A stretch of DNA of 64,000 bases from Membranipora membranacea. Lineage: Eukaryota > Bryozoa > Gymnolaemata > Cheilostomatida > Membraniporidae. The translations under genes were made by a program, and so were the position numbers. The notes under the pieces are model-generated. The model searched no databases. It was given only the letters and a program-made list of their open reading frames with translations, and was not told the DNA's origin. Of this stretch, positions 39,801 to 47,392 are shown in pieces. Each line of letters opens with the position of its first letter. Position 1 is the stretch's first letter. The DNA lies in NCBI GenBank assembly GCA_914767715.1, contig OU612065.1, positions 31,434,001 through 31,498,000 of the forward strand. The letters are read 5' to 3'.

Positions 39801-42545
39801 ACCCTTAAGAGAGGTTCGTGCTACATTACAATCACATTTCATGGAATTGGCTTTCTTTCATTTGCTGTGGAGCGCTGTCTCCAGTGTGATTGTGTTGCTC
39901 TCCAGTTACAAATAAGATGTTGTGACTCAAGTTGGGATATGGAGAAAATGACGCTATAGCTTAGTTAAGAAATTAAGCATAATCAAATCTAGACTGAAAT
40001 TTAAGGCAACCCACTGACTAATAATAAACTAACTTTCAGGTGACCTTTAGCATGGTTTGATTATGGGCAGGTGTTTTTCCCAATCAAATTCTTAAGTGAA
40101 ACTGTTTGGCTTCTTTTGGCACAATTTGATGAAATCAACCGTCGGTAATAATAATACATGTTTGTGATCATATATGTATCTGCTGACTAAACAAACCATA
40201 TGCTTAAAGTGACAGTCCTATTAAAAAAGTGGATATATTACCCCAGTAAATGAAATATTGTGAGTTCATAGAGCAAATAAAAATAATAAAAAAATGAAAA
40301 TTGTGGAAATTAGCAATTAGTTTTTTACCAAATTATTTTAGCAAGGATCGTAGGGGATCATAGTGGTCAGGGGAGGCAATAAATCACTATGATCCACTAT
40401 GATCCCTATCTTCAGACTTTGCAGCAGTTTTACTGCAATAAGGTTCACAGGCTGTTTTATTTCATATGCCCTAATGACTTTTCAGCCTGAGATCTTTAAA
40501 ACCATACCAAACATGGCCTAGTAGAACTGTCACTTTAAGATACATTGCCTTATTCTGTGACCTTGATTGCTACAGCCTGATTCATTTCTTGTTCTCAGAT
40601 AAGGGTGAAAGATATTAGTCAAAGGAGAATCCCATATTCCAATCCTAGGGCTATCATTTTCTAAATATCAATCTTCATAGCAAAGTCATACTTCCAGGCA
40701 AAAGGTACTTTGTGAGAATTTTGTTGTTTGTTTTTTTTTTTGTCAAATAAGACTTTAGTATTTACTACTTCATTAGCTATTGTTTGATTTCTCGATTATC
40801 CAGGGAAGTCGACCATTAAAACAGACCCAGAGAGGCAGTCTGGTTTCACACCTCGAGGCTATCATACCATAGACTCTGTGAATGCTGCATTCAGCGCTAG
40901 GGCTCAGCCAATCAGATCTCATAACCAGCCATTCTCAAGCTACAGTCCACAGCACTATCAGAGCAGCTTGGTAAGAGAAGAGATATCATTTTACCTGATG
41001 CCTGATGACATGTATGATTTGATATAGCATGTTTGGTTGTATTCAGCAGTATAAGTAGTTTGAGTTAAACTTTGGTCAAGGTCGCTGTAAGTGGCATTCT
41101 ACTACCAAAGGTAGTTGGTCTGGAATCGATGATGGAATGCCACTAGAACTGATCCTAACCAATGCATATGACTATGTTTATCAATTAATATTAATTCTTA
41201 TTCTCCCTTACTCATAGTCATTCTAAAGTTTTTGACCGTGGAATACCTGATTATAATATAGGAAATAGAGGGAGGAGTGTTTGCAGGTTTCGTCTAGCTA
41301 GTCTAAGTCAAGCGTTGGCCAGATTCTCAAAACTCCCTCTAAAAAGAGAAAAGAGTCATATCTATATAAGTTCTCATATTATTACGGTTCTCTTTGTAGG
41401 TTTCAGCCAGCTATGATAGAGATGAAGCACCTTTAGAAGACGAGTCACACCTGCTGGTGCCGATATTCAAAGGTGAACAGACAGACGAGGAGAGAATACA
41501 CAGACTTCTATATTCTGATGATCCGCCGAGTAGATATGGCAGTGAGGTGAGAGACTGTGACCCCGATGACTTACTGGTAATTGCCAGGCTATGCCCTACC
41601 TGCCTCACCATGCTTGACTGTGACATACAGTGCCATTTCATGCTGCGACTGACATATATACACATATATGTCCAGTAGTACGATATCCAATAAAACATTT
41701 AGTCGCTGTAATGTTTCCCTGCACCATCGTAGGAACAATATCGTTGGTGTAGTAGAGTAGTGCTGTCCGATATTGCCAGCAAGTCAAATCAATATATTGG
41801 CCACAAATCACATTTTGATATCAACCATTATTGAAATTGGAAGTAATCACAATTCGATATTGTAATACTATGTTTCATGAGAAGTTTGATAATAATTGCC
41901 TATTAATAAGGCAGTTGTCTTCCCATTTAACATGGGAAGACAATCATCATATAAAGAATGTCAGATAATAGAGAGTTTAATTGTCTGCATTGTAATATGG
42001 CAACAGAGAAAATAACCCTAATAGATATTGTCCCAAATAATTTTCCACCATATTTTAAAAACATAATCCAATCTAGCCACAATAAGGCCACTATGAAAAA
42101 ATCAGACCTTATCGATCGAGTTTATCGAGTATGAGGCGCAGCACGTAATGCATTATAGCTATGTATACACTCACAGAATAAGACGTTTGAATTGAGAACT
42201 GTATGTCTTAGTTTGTATATGGCCGCATGGTGTTCCCATATTCCACCCCTATGGCTGTTTTACTTCGTTGTCAGTTTTTCAAACTGTTTGGAGGCCAAAA
42301 TTTCTGTGATAATATGCTAGTGGAAATTCTGTTTTCCTTCTTTATTTTTACCATGAAGAAGAAAATAATCAATTTGAAATTATTCTTTTCAGCTTAACTT
42401 GTCCAATCTGTCAGACTTGATATCAGAGGCTGATTTGAAGTCAGAGTTGAGCGGCGAAAGTTTCCTTGACTGGGATGTTGTGGATGAGATGGTCGCCATG
42501 CTGAGTAACCGAGAAGTATCTACACCTAGTACACTGAACTCCTGA
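5275..42545 (+). CDS. CPLANE1: CPLANE1 ortholog (ciliogenesis and planar polarity effector complex subunit 1), complete, 45 exons
   Basis: CPLANE1 is a large scaffold of the CPLANE module that acts at the basal body/transition zone to recruit IFT-A components. Loss in humans causes Joubert and oral-facial-digital syndromes (established). The 45 exons sum to 8304 nt, giving 2767 aa, somewhat shorter than the roughly 3200-aa vertebrate protein. Every junction has GT-AG borders and matching phase. Recognisable blocks occur in the family order: N-terminal WLG and GEVFVWN, SDVKWTYNSLLL, the YFTSSAIYVFP block, WSVGATVRYLLISGLI, LYLPCPELYC, WMLHVRDKL, FLELFFS, the basic C-terminal helix, and the acidic terminal LDWDVVDEMVAML-type motif. 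Start chosen: ATG at 5275, the only one placing the first exon like the family N-terminus. Introns 22 and 38 host other genes. Exon coordinates are in the four segment entries. Confidence 0.93.
8339..8473 (+). repeat. Four 33-34-bp tandem units abutting the CPLANE1 exon 6 acceptor
   Basis: Units begin near 8339, 8373, 8407 and 8440 and share TACATTGGTAAGCCCTTCAA followed by an ATATT-rich tail. The last unit ends in TATATTACAG, the acceptor used by exon 6. Several units carry a GGTAAG and the third a TTTCAG, so the array repeats splice-site-like sequences. Confidence 0.75.
9898..9993. repeat. Short inverted repeat in CPLANE1 intron 8
   Basis: Arms ATCAGTGGTAGGGATTT (9898-9914) and its exact complement (9977-9993) enclose about 60 bp. 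It could be a small foldback element; no target duplication was recognised. Confidence 0.55.
10296..19746 (+). CDS. CPLANE1: CPLANE1 exons 9-22: conserved helical core (aa ~451 to ~1340)
   Basis: Exons: 10296-10698, 11159-11359, 11997-12238, 12773-12921, 13380-13548, 13991-14213, 14609-14688, 15185-15393, 15728-15901, 16565-16768, 17524-17640, 18069-18232, 19082-19250, 19581-19746. This is the most recognisable part. It includes RFMARYFTSSAIYVFPAHH, VRYLLISGLISELVWFCKS, ALPPNELYLPCPELYC, WMLHVRDKL near residue 1107, CEDLPPTARLAKK and YPQFLELFFS. Predicted content is largely alpha-helical. Intron 17 holds a SINE, and intron 22 (over 5 kb) contains the antisense lectin-like gene. Confidence 0.92.
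11522..11850 (+). mobile_element. tRNA-derived SINE, family 1
   Basis: An A-box-like GTGGTCTATTGGTTAAGGG is followed about 35 bp later by a B-box-like GGTTCAAATCC, i.e. an RNA polymerase III internal promoter. A non-tRNA body of about 250 bp follows. It lies in CPLANE1 intron 10. The 3' boundary is approximate. Confidence 0.75.
12260..12357. repeat. Foldback repeat in CPLANE1 intron 11
   Basis: A 22-bp arm (CAAGTTTGATCAGATTTGCC and two more bases) and its complement at 12336-12357 agree at about 20 of 22 positions around a GC-richer centre. MITE-like; ends not defined. Confidence 0.5.
16153..16291 (+). mobile_element. tRNA-derived SINE, family 2
   Basis: Starts GGGATGGTGAGATGG, has a tRNA A-box-like CAATTGGTTAGCACGC and a decayed B-box-like GGGTTCTAGTTCC, then the shared tail CCAGCCCCCAGCACCCTC and GTGTATAC. 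The same family occurs at 33733, 47252 and 53264. It sits in CPLANE1 intron 17. Confidence 0.8.
20653..24042 (-). CDS. Secreted PAN/apple plus F5/8-type (F-lectin-like) protein, nested antisense in CPLANE1 intron 22
   Basis: Five - strand exons join in phase: 24042-23992, 23792-23552, 22191-21901, 21564-21349, 20924-20653. Total 1071 nt, 356 aa. Exon 1 is an ATG plus a hydrophobic signal sequence (MIRMTPIYIIVFLSVVL) ending at a consensus GTAAGT donor. Exon 2 has a PAN/apple-like cysteine pattern (CAYFCAKKIRCQAYNYE, then LCHIS). Exon 3 is a roughly 97-aa segment I do not recognise. Exons 4-5 form one galactose-binding/F5-8-like module: SCYSANNANDGVYDD, then WEVRF, GVYLYSGDP, TYLFSCP and FYEIEIYG, as in fucolectin-type domains. 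Exons 2-5 meet at phase-1 junctions, usual for shuffled extracellular modules. Likely a secreted recognition or matrix protein; the ligand is unknown. A - strand AATAAA occurs about 0.5 kb past the stop. Confidence 0.8.
22219..22724. mobile_element. Large palindromic MITE, TA-flanked
   Basis: The left arm beginning GACGGTTTTCTGAGC pairs with the right arm ending GCTCAGAAAACTGTC, and complementarity continues for well over 100 bp through CAACTC/GTCCTCTCTCCAGTTTGG. TA lies immediately outside both ends (22217-22218, 22725-22726), as for Tc1/mariner-type elements. It sits in intron 2 of the antisense lectin-like gene. ORFs inside it are palindrome artefacts. Confidence 0.8.
23045..23219 (-). mobile_element. 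pogo/Tigger-like MITE, copy 2
   Basis: Reverse-oriented relative of the element at 4230-4417: it ends GAATTAACCAGCTTACACTG followed by TA, and begins GTGCAGTTCACTTAATTCAA with the terminal CA eroded. It lies in intron 1 to 2 territory of the antisense lectin-like gene. Confidence 0.75.
24825..34317 (+). CDS. CPLANE1: CPLANE1 exons 23-38: variable, largely disordered region (aa ~1341 to ~2362)
   Basis: Exons: 24825-25004, 25371-25555, 26461-26666, 26983-27165, 27315-27524, 27831-27984, 28457-28855, 29141-29469, 29718-29772, 30000-30171, 30633-30757, 31850-32023, 32366-32453, 32673-32773, 33295-33522, 34040-34317. Mostly polar, charged and Ser/Thr/Gln-rich. Notable pieces are a duplicated SRPAS motif at the start of exon 24, a conserved IPLLHL motif opening exon 29, and a probable coiled coil in exon 37 (NMEDRLDYIEQLRQDMMQQI). 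Phases close throughout. A further short exon near 29011 is possible. Confidence 0.85.
25030..25190 (-). mobile_element. tRNA-derived SINE, reverse orientation
   Basis: Read on the - strand it has the A-box-like GCAATTGGTTAGTGGGAT and the B-box-like GGGTTCAATTCCC, then a tail with GTGTATCTATCCCAATTAA resembling the 3' end of the family 2 SINE at 16153. It is in CPLANE1 intron 23. Confidence 0.7.
26095..26340 (-). pseudogene. Decayed non-LTR retrotransposon reverse transcriptase fragment
   Basis: On the - strand one frame reads FLDFRKAFDTLDHETLL, the RT motif with the first catalytic Asp region. After a frameshift another reads LLKSYLSNHKQCVKID and then RVPQGSVL, the conserved (G)VPQGSVLGP block. 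This is the Jockey/CR1/L2-type order. The YxDD box is absent because the copy is broken off. It lies in CPLANE1 intron 24 and is inactive. Confidence 0.8.
31141..31503 (+). mobile_element. 363-bp non-autonomous DNA transposon, copy 2
   Basis: Almost the same sequence as 3463-3826 and the same orientation. It is flanked by perfect 9-bp direct repeats GTTTGCAAT at 31132-31140 and 31504-31512, which differ from those around copy 1. It is in CPLANE1 intron 33. The few differences between the copies suggest recent activity. Confidence 0.88.
33094..33154. repeat. Hairpin in CPLANE1 intron 36
   Basis: GCCTTGTCACGTGGCCAC and GTGGCCGCGTGACAAGGC pair with one mismatch around a 25-base A/C-rich loop, so a stable stem would form in DNA or pre-mRNA. 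No duplication or dispersed copy was seen. Confidence 0.7.
33733..33888 (+). mobile_element. tRNA-derived SINE, family 2
   Basis: GGGATGGTGGGATGGTGCGA start, A-box-like CAATCGGTTAGCGCGC, B-box-like GTGGTTCGATTTCCC, and the shared GGGGGAGCTTTCAAGGTTGA and GTGTATACCTC tail. Same family as 16153, 47252 and 53264. It is in CPLANE1 intron 37. Confidence 0.85.
35045..36751 (+). CDS. Intronless 568-aa protein of unknown function nested in CPLANE1 intron 38
   Basis: An uninterrupted ORF with an A at -3 and G at +4 around the ATG, ending in TGA. It is far longer than chance allows here. It cannot be a CPLANE1 exon because it has its own stop and the host exons 38 and 39 join in phase without it. The N-terminal ~60 residues look folded (SLLDVIKYECKKLQEMRERV, then an acidic IDDDDISI). 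The middle ~350 residues are basic, Ser/Thr/Lys/Arg-rich and probably disordered. The C-terminal ~110 residues have a possible zinc ribbon (C463xxC466 and C479xxC482), a basic helix (FLKYEQSKRNGTLAKELG) and an acidic end (EELLDADDLEEIEVEV). No family recognised. It may be a retrocopy or a fast-evolving nested gene. No AATAAA was seen before exon 39. Confidence 0.72.
   Translation: MAGESVLHNYTEGNYSPRRLSLLDVIKYECKKLQEMRERVYSGIIHIDDDDISIRGGRCHRKSNVTYTKSSKSVKSEASTTASRPHQSKSWAKGGDKKRKQDVGRHKSPRQVKEKHSDGMLSIDEEYKKQLKNSRKGGQSQNRSKSPASTSKSSAFGGLNLNQPVYDDQKRRPASSRHLNCMYPENSRPGFKALPVPASIRNYGRGRRARSKPTSRSSLVKSQSTRRVGSGVVESNTKKSNLSDTEAVTNSMRSSADSTETPSETTDNSTQEYERSRSHGLSEVGQDREEENDCSSKTTSAPRCQNIGNDLSGLSDQFNIHESKNVACDLPSLSDLPVDNKSDSADKVGNDVETTGIENGDKLGPLNRHNKASVANKSTTTKVVITERLSSPVPFAASDPDNRQALTNSRKISNRKVTSNSISEPSTRQYHKLTGSRPPGVPKPYIPPCAPRSAKNRQSRTICECCSNTILNVEDGRLCENCTNKTFRLDTQKSIGKQLRNYSETKFLKYEQSKRNGTLAKELGVTGCKKRGPPIVRAEELLDADDLEEIEVEVRLYLQDFDGTGTML
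37037..42545 (+). CDS. CPLANE1: CPLANE1 exons 39-45: C-terminal Joubert-family domain (aa ~2363 to 2767)
   Basis: Exons: 37037-37294, 38049-38292, 39315-39463, 39716-39813, 40804-40970, 41400-41546, 42393-42545. Exon 40 has a strongly basic helix (KKWRKENRSRVKEKYNEELA) followed by PEAHPFS, and exon 41 has a second helix ending LLEDLIEDGAELLALE. These match the C-terminal coiled-coil region of CPLANE1. The last exon ends SFLDWDVVDEMVAML plus a short tail, then TGA. Exon 39 contains three tandem TAR triplets. The donor of exon 42 (GTTCGT) is weak. No canonical AATAAA was found soon after the stop. Confidence 0.88.
37667..37692. repeat. (AT)n microsatellite
   Basis: Pure TA dinucleotide run of about 13 units in CPLANE1 intron 39. 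Confidence 0.9.
40208..40534. mobile_element. TTAA-flanked MITE
   Basis: Termini AGTGACAGTCCTA and TAGAACTGTCACT are complementary apart from one or two positions. TTAA lies immediately outside on both sides (40204-40207, 40535-40538), the target duplication of piggyBac and Kolobok elements. Inside is a second palindrome around GGGATCATAGTGG (40351-40408). It is in CPLANE1 intron 42. Confidence 0.78.
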
Positions 42546-42697
42546 AATCCATCCCAAGTACACTGAACTCCTGAAATCTGCCAGCAGTACACTGAACCCC
42601 TGAAATTTGTCGGCAGAACATTGAACTCCTGAAATCTATCCCCAGTGGGACTGAGCTCATGTAAACTACTGGCAGTAAACTGAGCTCCTGAAACTGT
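42530..42697 (+). repeat. 29-bp tandem repeat spanning the CPLANE1 stop codon
   Basis: About six units at 42530, 42559, 42588, 42617, 42646 and 42676, built on TACACTGAACTCCTGAAATC plus a variable 9 bases. The first unit supplies the last codons and the TGA at 42543-42545; the rest are 3' UTR. Confidence 0.88.
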
Positions 42698-44017
42698 GCG
42701 CCTGTGGTGTGTCAATTGAGGAGTTTATTTTGACACGGAGGCTGCTGAACAATGTTTTGTTTTTCTCAGTAATTTAGGTCCCGGGGCAATAAGTTGTCTG
42801 AAGTAGAATAGATAAGGCTTGAGTGGATTTTTGTTTTCTTATTTTATAGAAAGTTGATACTTCGACTTTTTGCATTCCTAGATTGATCCTCTCTTTGAGT
42901 GTTGTTCATTTGTTGTTGTTTATAATGTTTCCAGTTTTCTATGACATATCCGTCCATTCAATACAATGCTTTCATGTTCATATTGGATGCAGTTATTCTG
43001 AAACGTAACCCTTACCAAGCTGCTGCAAGAGGAGAATCCATCTCTATACATACTACATGCTTCATCACTGATGTTCCGTAACACACATCACCCAGGCACT
43101 GTAAGGTCTGACACAGCTAGAGTTCCTAGGCTACTACCTCTGCGTTTTAGTTTGTCTCGTTTTAGATTTTTTCATGCAAATGAAATGAACATAGGTCTGA
43201 TATGACTAAACAAACAACCATAAATCCTGCTTCATGCTTGAAAACTTACAAGCACCCTGAGTTTAAACTTAAACAAAGAAAGCACTCCCTGTCACCCTGA
43301 TAGTAAAACCGGAGTGTTCTAAGTTAAGATGATATAGCAGGAAAGAGAGGAAAGAGTAATCTAGCTCAGCTTGAACATGCTCCGAGGTGAAACTCAAGGC
43401 TCTATGCCTGAAAATATGCAATATACCCTCTATGCTCTATGCATCTAATGGAGGAATCACGATCAATTTCTTAGCAATTATTCCACACATAATTAGTGAC
43501 TTAGAGGTGGGAAGATAATTCTCAATTTATTACCTGCATGTTAACAGGCGCGCCACGGTTGTCATTTTTTCTAATTTTAAGGGTAGAAAAGACATATCTA
43601 GAGAGCCTACTGTGATTTCTACAGATCTTACACATATGGCCAAACATGAAGCTTGCTATTTGAGATTATTGCAATTAAATCCACCAACCAAATAAGTTGT
43701 ACTTCGTTTTTATCCTACTTTGGCATGAAGCAGGAAAATTGCGATAGTTGTGGTGATAAGTAAACTAAGGTTAACTTATCATTTTACAAAACATTGATTT
43801 ATTATTGAAGGGAACTAAAATGTGTTAACTGTTTAGTTCATTTTAAAAAGTCCTGACCAATGCGATGTATGCTCACAGCGCCCTGAATTCACTCTCAGCA
43901 GGGAGTTTGGGACTCCCTGCTCTCATTGGATATAATATAAAGATTGTATTCAGGGTTGTCTTCTAAAAAGCCTAAATCTAGAGTTATATTCACTCTGTAT
44001 TGGGATGGCTCTTGTTA
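42546..44017. other. CPLANE1 3' UTR and convergent intergenic space
   Basis: No further + strand exon seen. A TTTATT at 43798-43803 is an AATAAA on the - strand, about 215 nt past the stop of the proposed - strand gene. Confidence 0.4.
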
Positions 44018-44410
44018 TCACTCTAACCCCAGCATTAATGGCAACGGACGACGAAATAAGAAGTGTTGAGTTGTTGTTGGATACTGTATGTCATTATATT
44101 CTTCATATTCAAAGTCGAAGTCGTACCCTGATAAAATGATCAAAGTAAAATAAATAAAATATTGATGTGCATAGATTGTGACGATAATCAGCACATCAAA
44201 AGACAATAATGGATGGCAGCATATAAAAGAGTGCGTAGTAACTAGTAATAAATTGACATCAAATTGACACAATCGTCCTATTAGTTAACTCACAAAATTG
44301 ATGCCGGATATAGGGTTTATTCCATCCAATAATAGTGTCTGATAGTTAGTATACAGATAAATAGGTGCATGTGTGTCACATAGATACAGCGCAGAGTATT
44401 GAGATCTTGA
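44018..44410 (-). CDS. Probable terminal exons of an unrecognised - strand gene
   Basis: The likely last exon starts after a TTTTATCAG acceptor at 44127 and runs to a TGA at 44020-44018. It encodes a tail rich in Tyr and acidic residues followed by TTTQHFLFRRPLPLML. A likely upstream exon, about 44410 to 44294, is open, ends at a consensus GTGAGT donor, and reads SQYSALYLCDTHAPIYLYTN. The two do not join in phase through that acceptor; an alternative acceptor at ACATACAG would restore phase. A - strand polyadenylation signal follows. It could be a real gene with its body in unrecognised exons, or a decayed remnant. Confidence 0.33.
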
Positions 44411-47251
44411 TATAAAGTGCTTAGAATCTCATGAAACAGATCGAGTTGTATATGGATAAAATTGTCTCCATATTAGCTGAGATGAGACTAGCGATCACAA
44501 AATTTGAACTTGCTTGTTGACGGTGCAAGTCTAAGATGGTCCAAAATAATGTTGCAGTACAAGTATCAGCACATAAGCTGGTATAATGATGTTTGTAACA
44601 ATAGATAGCTAAAGTAATAAAAGCTGGCATTATTAGTCATGTTGTAGTGTGTGTGTTTTTAATAATAATCAAAATGTGTCATTAATTACGACCACGATTG
44701 GTGCATACCAATACACACTCTACAATAGGAAACCTTTTCCTTTGTGTTGTTAGTTAATTCAAGATGATTGGCTTACCACCCAGCTACTGTCAAATCAGGT
44801 GCGGGTTCACTATAATGCGGAAATCCGTGATCACGCAAATTAACGTGCGTGTTGCGGAAATTCAGTGCGTATTTCCGCATTTTAGTCAATCCTGTGTGGG
44901 ATTGACTAAAATGCGGAAATCACCTTGTGACCTACTTGTGACCTTGAAAAGCATTTTTCCGCATTTTAGTCAAAATTGACTAAAATGCGGAAATTTCAAA
45001 TTAAGCTTTCTTTACCAGTGAATGTGGCCTATAAGAAAAAAATTGATATGTGTCCTATGAAACCATCTCATAGGCTATGCGTATGGGCAATCTGGGTTAG
45101 AAATTATGTGTTGTAGAACAGCTGTAGCACTATTTATGTAAAGTGGAATTTCCAGTGAAATAATATGTACATGAGTATACAGGAGAAGATAACTCTAATA
45201 TGATGATTTGTCAAACAAAATTCCCATAGTTACTATTACTCAAATGCAGATTTTGATAGAGGCAGGTTTTATTGAGGAGAAATGTTTTTATGGGCATATT
45301 ATACATTGAGAGTGAAGCTATAGGACACTAACATACATTGAGAGTGAAGCTATATAATATATGCAATTAGCAACCCGGGCGTTTACACATCGATAGTTAA
45401 CCTGATATCGTAGTGACGTTGGGTGATTATCATGGTAGTAGCAAAAAAGTCATCGGAGAACATAGAAAAACATCCGTGAAAACATGTAGATCAGTCTATT
45501 GGTGATCAAGTCCTTCGTAGCGGAACCGTATACAGTAGAGCATAGCCACCCGCTTTGACACCAAAGATCATTTTTCGGGAAAGGCAGGGTGGTCCTTGTC
45601 ACAACAATTCATAGGAGTGATTTTGGTTTCTCTTTCTGCTCTATTGAAGTGCAAATGAACTAATTATAACTTATAATATCTAAGCACATAGTCAAGATTG
45701 CGTGATGAGACTGAGTAATTATAATTTTTATTTTCATAAGCCACACAATAATCATATTGATCAGCCTGTATAAAAGCACAAGTGAGTCCAACAATGTAGT
45801 TGGTAGATATTTATAAAACAATTCATTGTTTCAGGTATTGATAGTGTAGATGCGTAATATCAGCCAATGTTTTACTAAAATCAGGGGTAGTTTATAAGCA
45901 TACATACATCTGTAACTTTGTATTTAGCAAGATTAAACCTTGATTCACTGTGGTGTTTATGAAATAAAACTGACCTACATTAGATGAGTTGAATTTTGGC
46001 AGGAGGGAAAGTTTGACATTTCACAATCTGAAATTTATCGATAGACTACATTTACTTTGAAAAGCTCTCTATCGTTTCTACGAAGGTACCAGCTTTGATG
46101 GCTGTGTCTTTCGGCTCAAAGACACAATTTATGTTGATTGGAGAGTCTGTTGTGACCTTCTGAATAAGATGGACTAGAATCTATCGATCATGAGGCAGCT
46201 TCAGTCCATAGCAAGAGTTATTCTCAGCAATCACAGAACTCGGTAGATGCATCCCTAGAAGAAAATATAAAAATTCCAACTGTCAGCTGAGCAGTCTGGG
46301 GGCAACTTATCACCGGTTGTACCCTCAATGAACTTACATGTCAAAGAGAGAACAACTCTATGATTTGTCTCAATTTGAAGTGAAAAAAACAGGGAGCAGG
46401 GAGGGTATCCTACCCGTCCTCCCTGCCGAAAAAGAGACTCCCTGATGAGACAGATACAAACAGACCACAGCTTCTTCCCTAATGATATTGAAAATGCTTT
46501 GACCACCCCCTAGCTAAAAGCTGATGGTTGATCATTGTGCAGGTCTCTAAAGGTCTAATGTTTCAGAATTTAATTCAAATCTTTTACCTAAAACTAGGGC
46601 ATATCCCTCCAATCGGACAAATTATCCGTCACAGTATCATATGACATAAGGTAATGCTTTAGATACACACAGACCATCCTTGGTATTGAATCTAACTGCT
46701 AACTGCACAGTAGGTAAGTCTTTTGGACAAGAGCGATCAACTTCTAGCATCTCATGTCAAGATTGGCAGTCTTTTCACAAGATCAGCTTCCAATATTAGA
46801 ACTGTTTGTTTGACATGCTAGCTTCCTAGTCACTTTTGGTTCCGCACCACATGTATCACTTCCCACCCAGTTGTGAGATGCCTAGCGATTTTGGAGGTAT
46901 TGAAACATGTTTTTTATGCACATTATACTCACCAAGCCCAAGGGTCTCGCAGTTATAAATTGAAATTAAGACAGGTTATTTGTAAAATAATATTTGCTGC
47001 AGCAGGCCTGTATAATGCAAGTCCCTGACCAGCAGTAGTATGATGAAAAATTTGAAAGTGGGATTCTGAAGTATTGAACAATGATGTGGTTTGATTCAAC
47101 ATATGTCTCAATATATGTTCACTGACCTTATTGTACACAGTTCTTCACCATTATAAATAAACATGCTGCATAACATCAGTATACTAATACTGCAAACCTG
47201 AGCAAGGAGTCTGGAAATCATCTGAAAAAAAAAGAAAAATATAAAATTTGT

Positions 47252-47392
47252 GGGGACGGTGAGATCGGTCAGCGCGCTTGCTATTCACTGCCAGGTGATT
47301 GGTGCCGCAGGATTTGTGAGTTCAAATCCCGTTGGGGGAGCTTTCAAGGTTGATTGTTCCAGCCCCCAGCACCCTCGGGTGTATACCTCTTC
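47252..47392 (+). mobile_element. tRNA-derived SINE, family 2, inside copy A
   Basis: A-box-like region around GATCGGTCAGCGCGCTTGC, B-box-like GAGTTCAAATCCCG and the CCAGCCCCCAGCACCCTC tail. It is at the same site as the copy at 53264, so it inserted before the host element was duplicated. Confidence 0.85.

Noticed and set aside
46255-46506. 83-codon - strand ORF present in both element copies (second at 52260-52511)
   Set aside because: Frame is shared, but about eight replacements in 83 codons between copies otherwise roughly 95% identical shows no sign of purifying selection.
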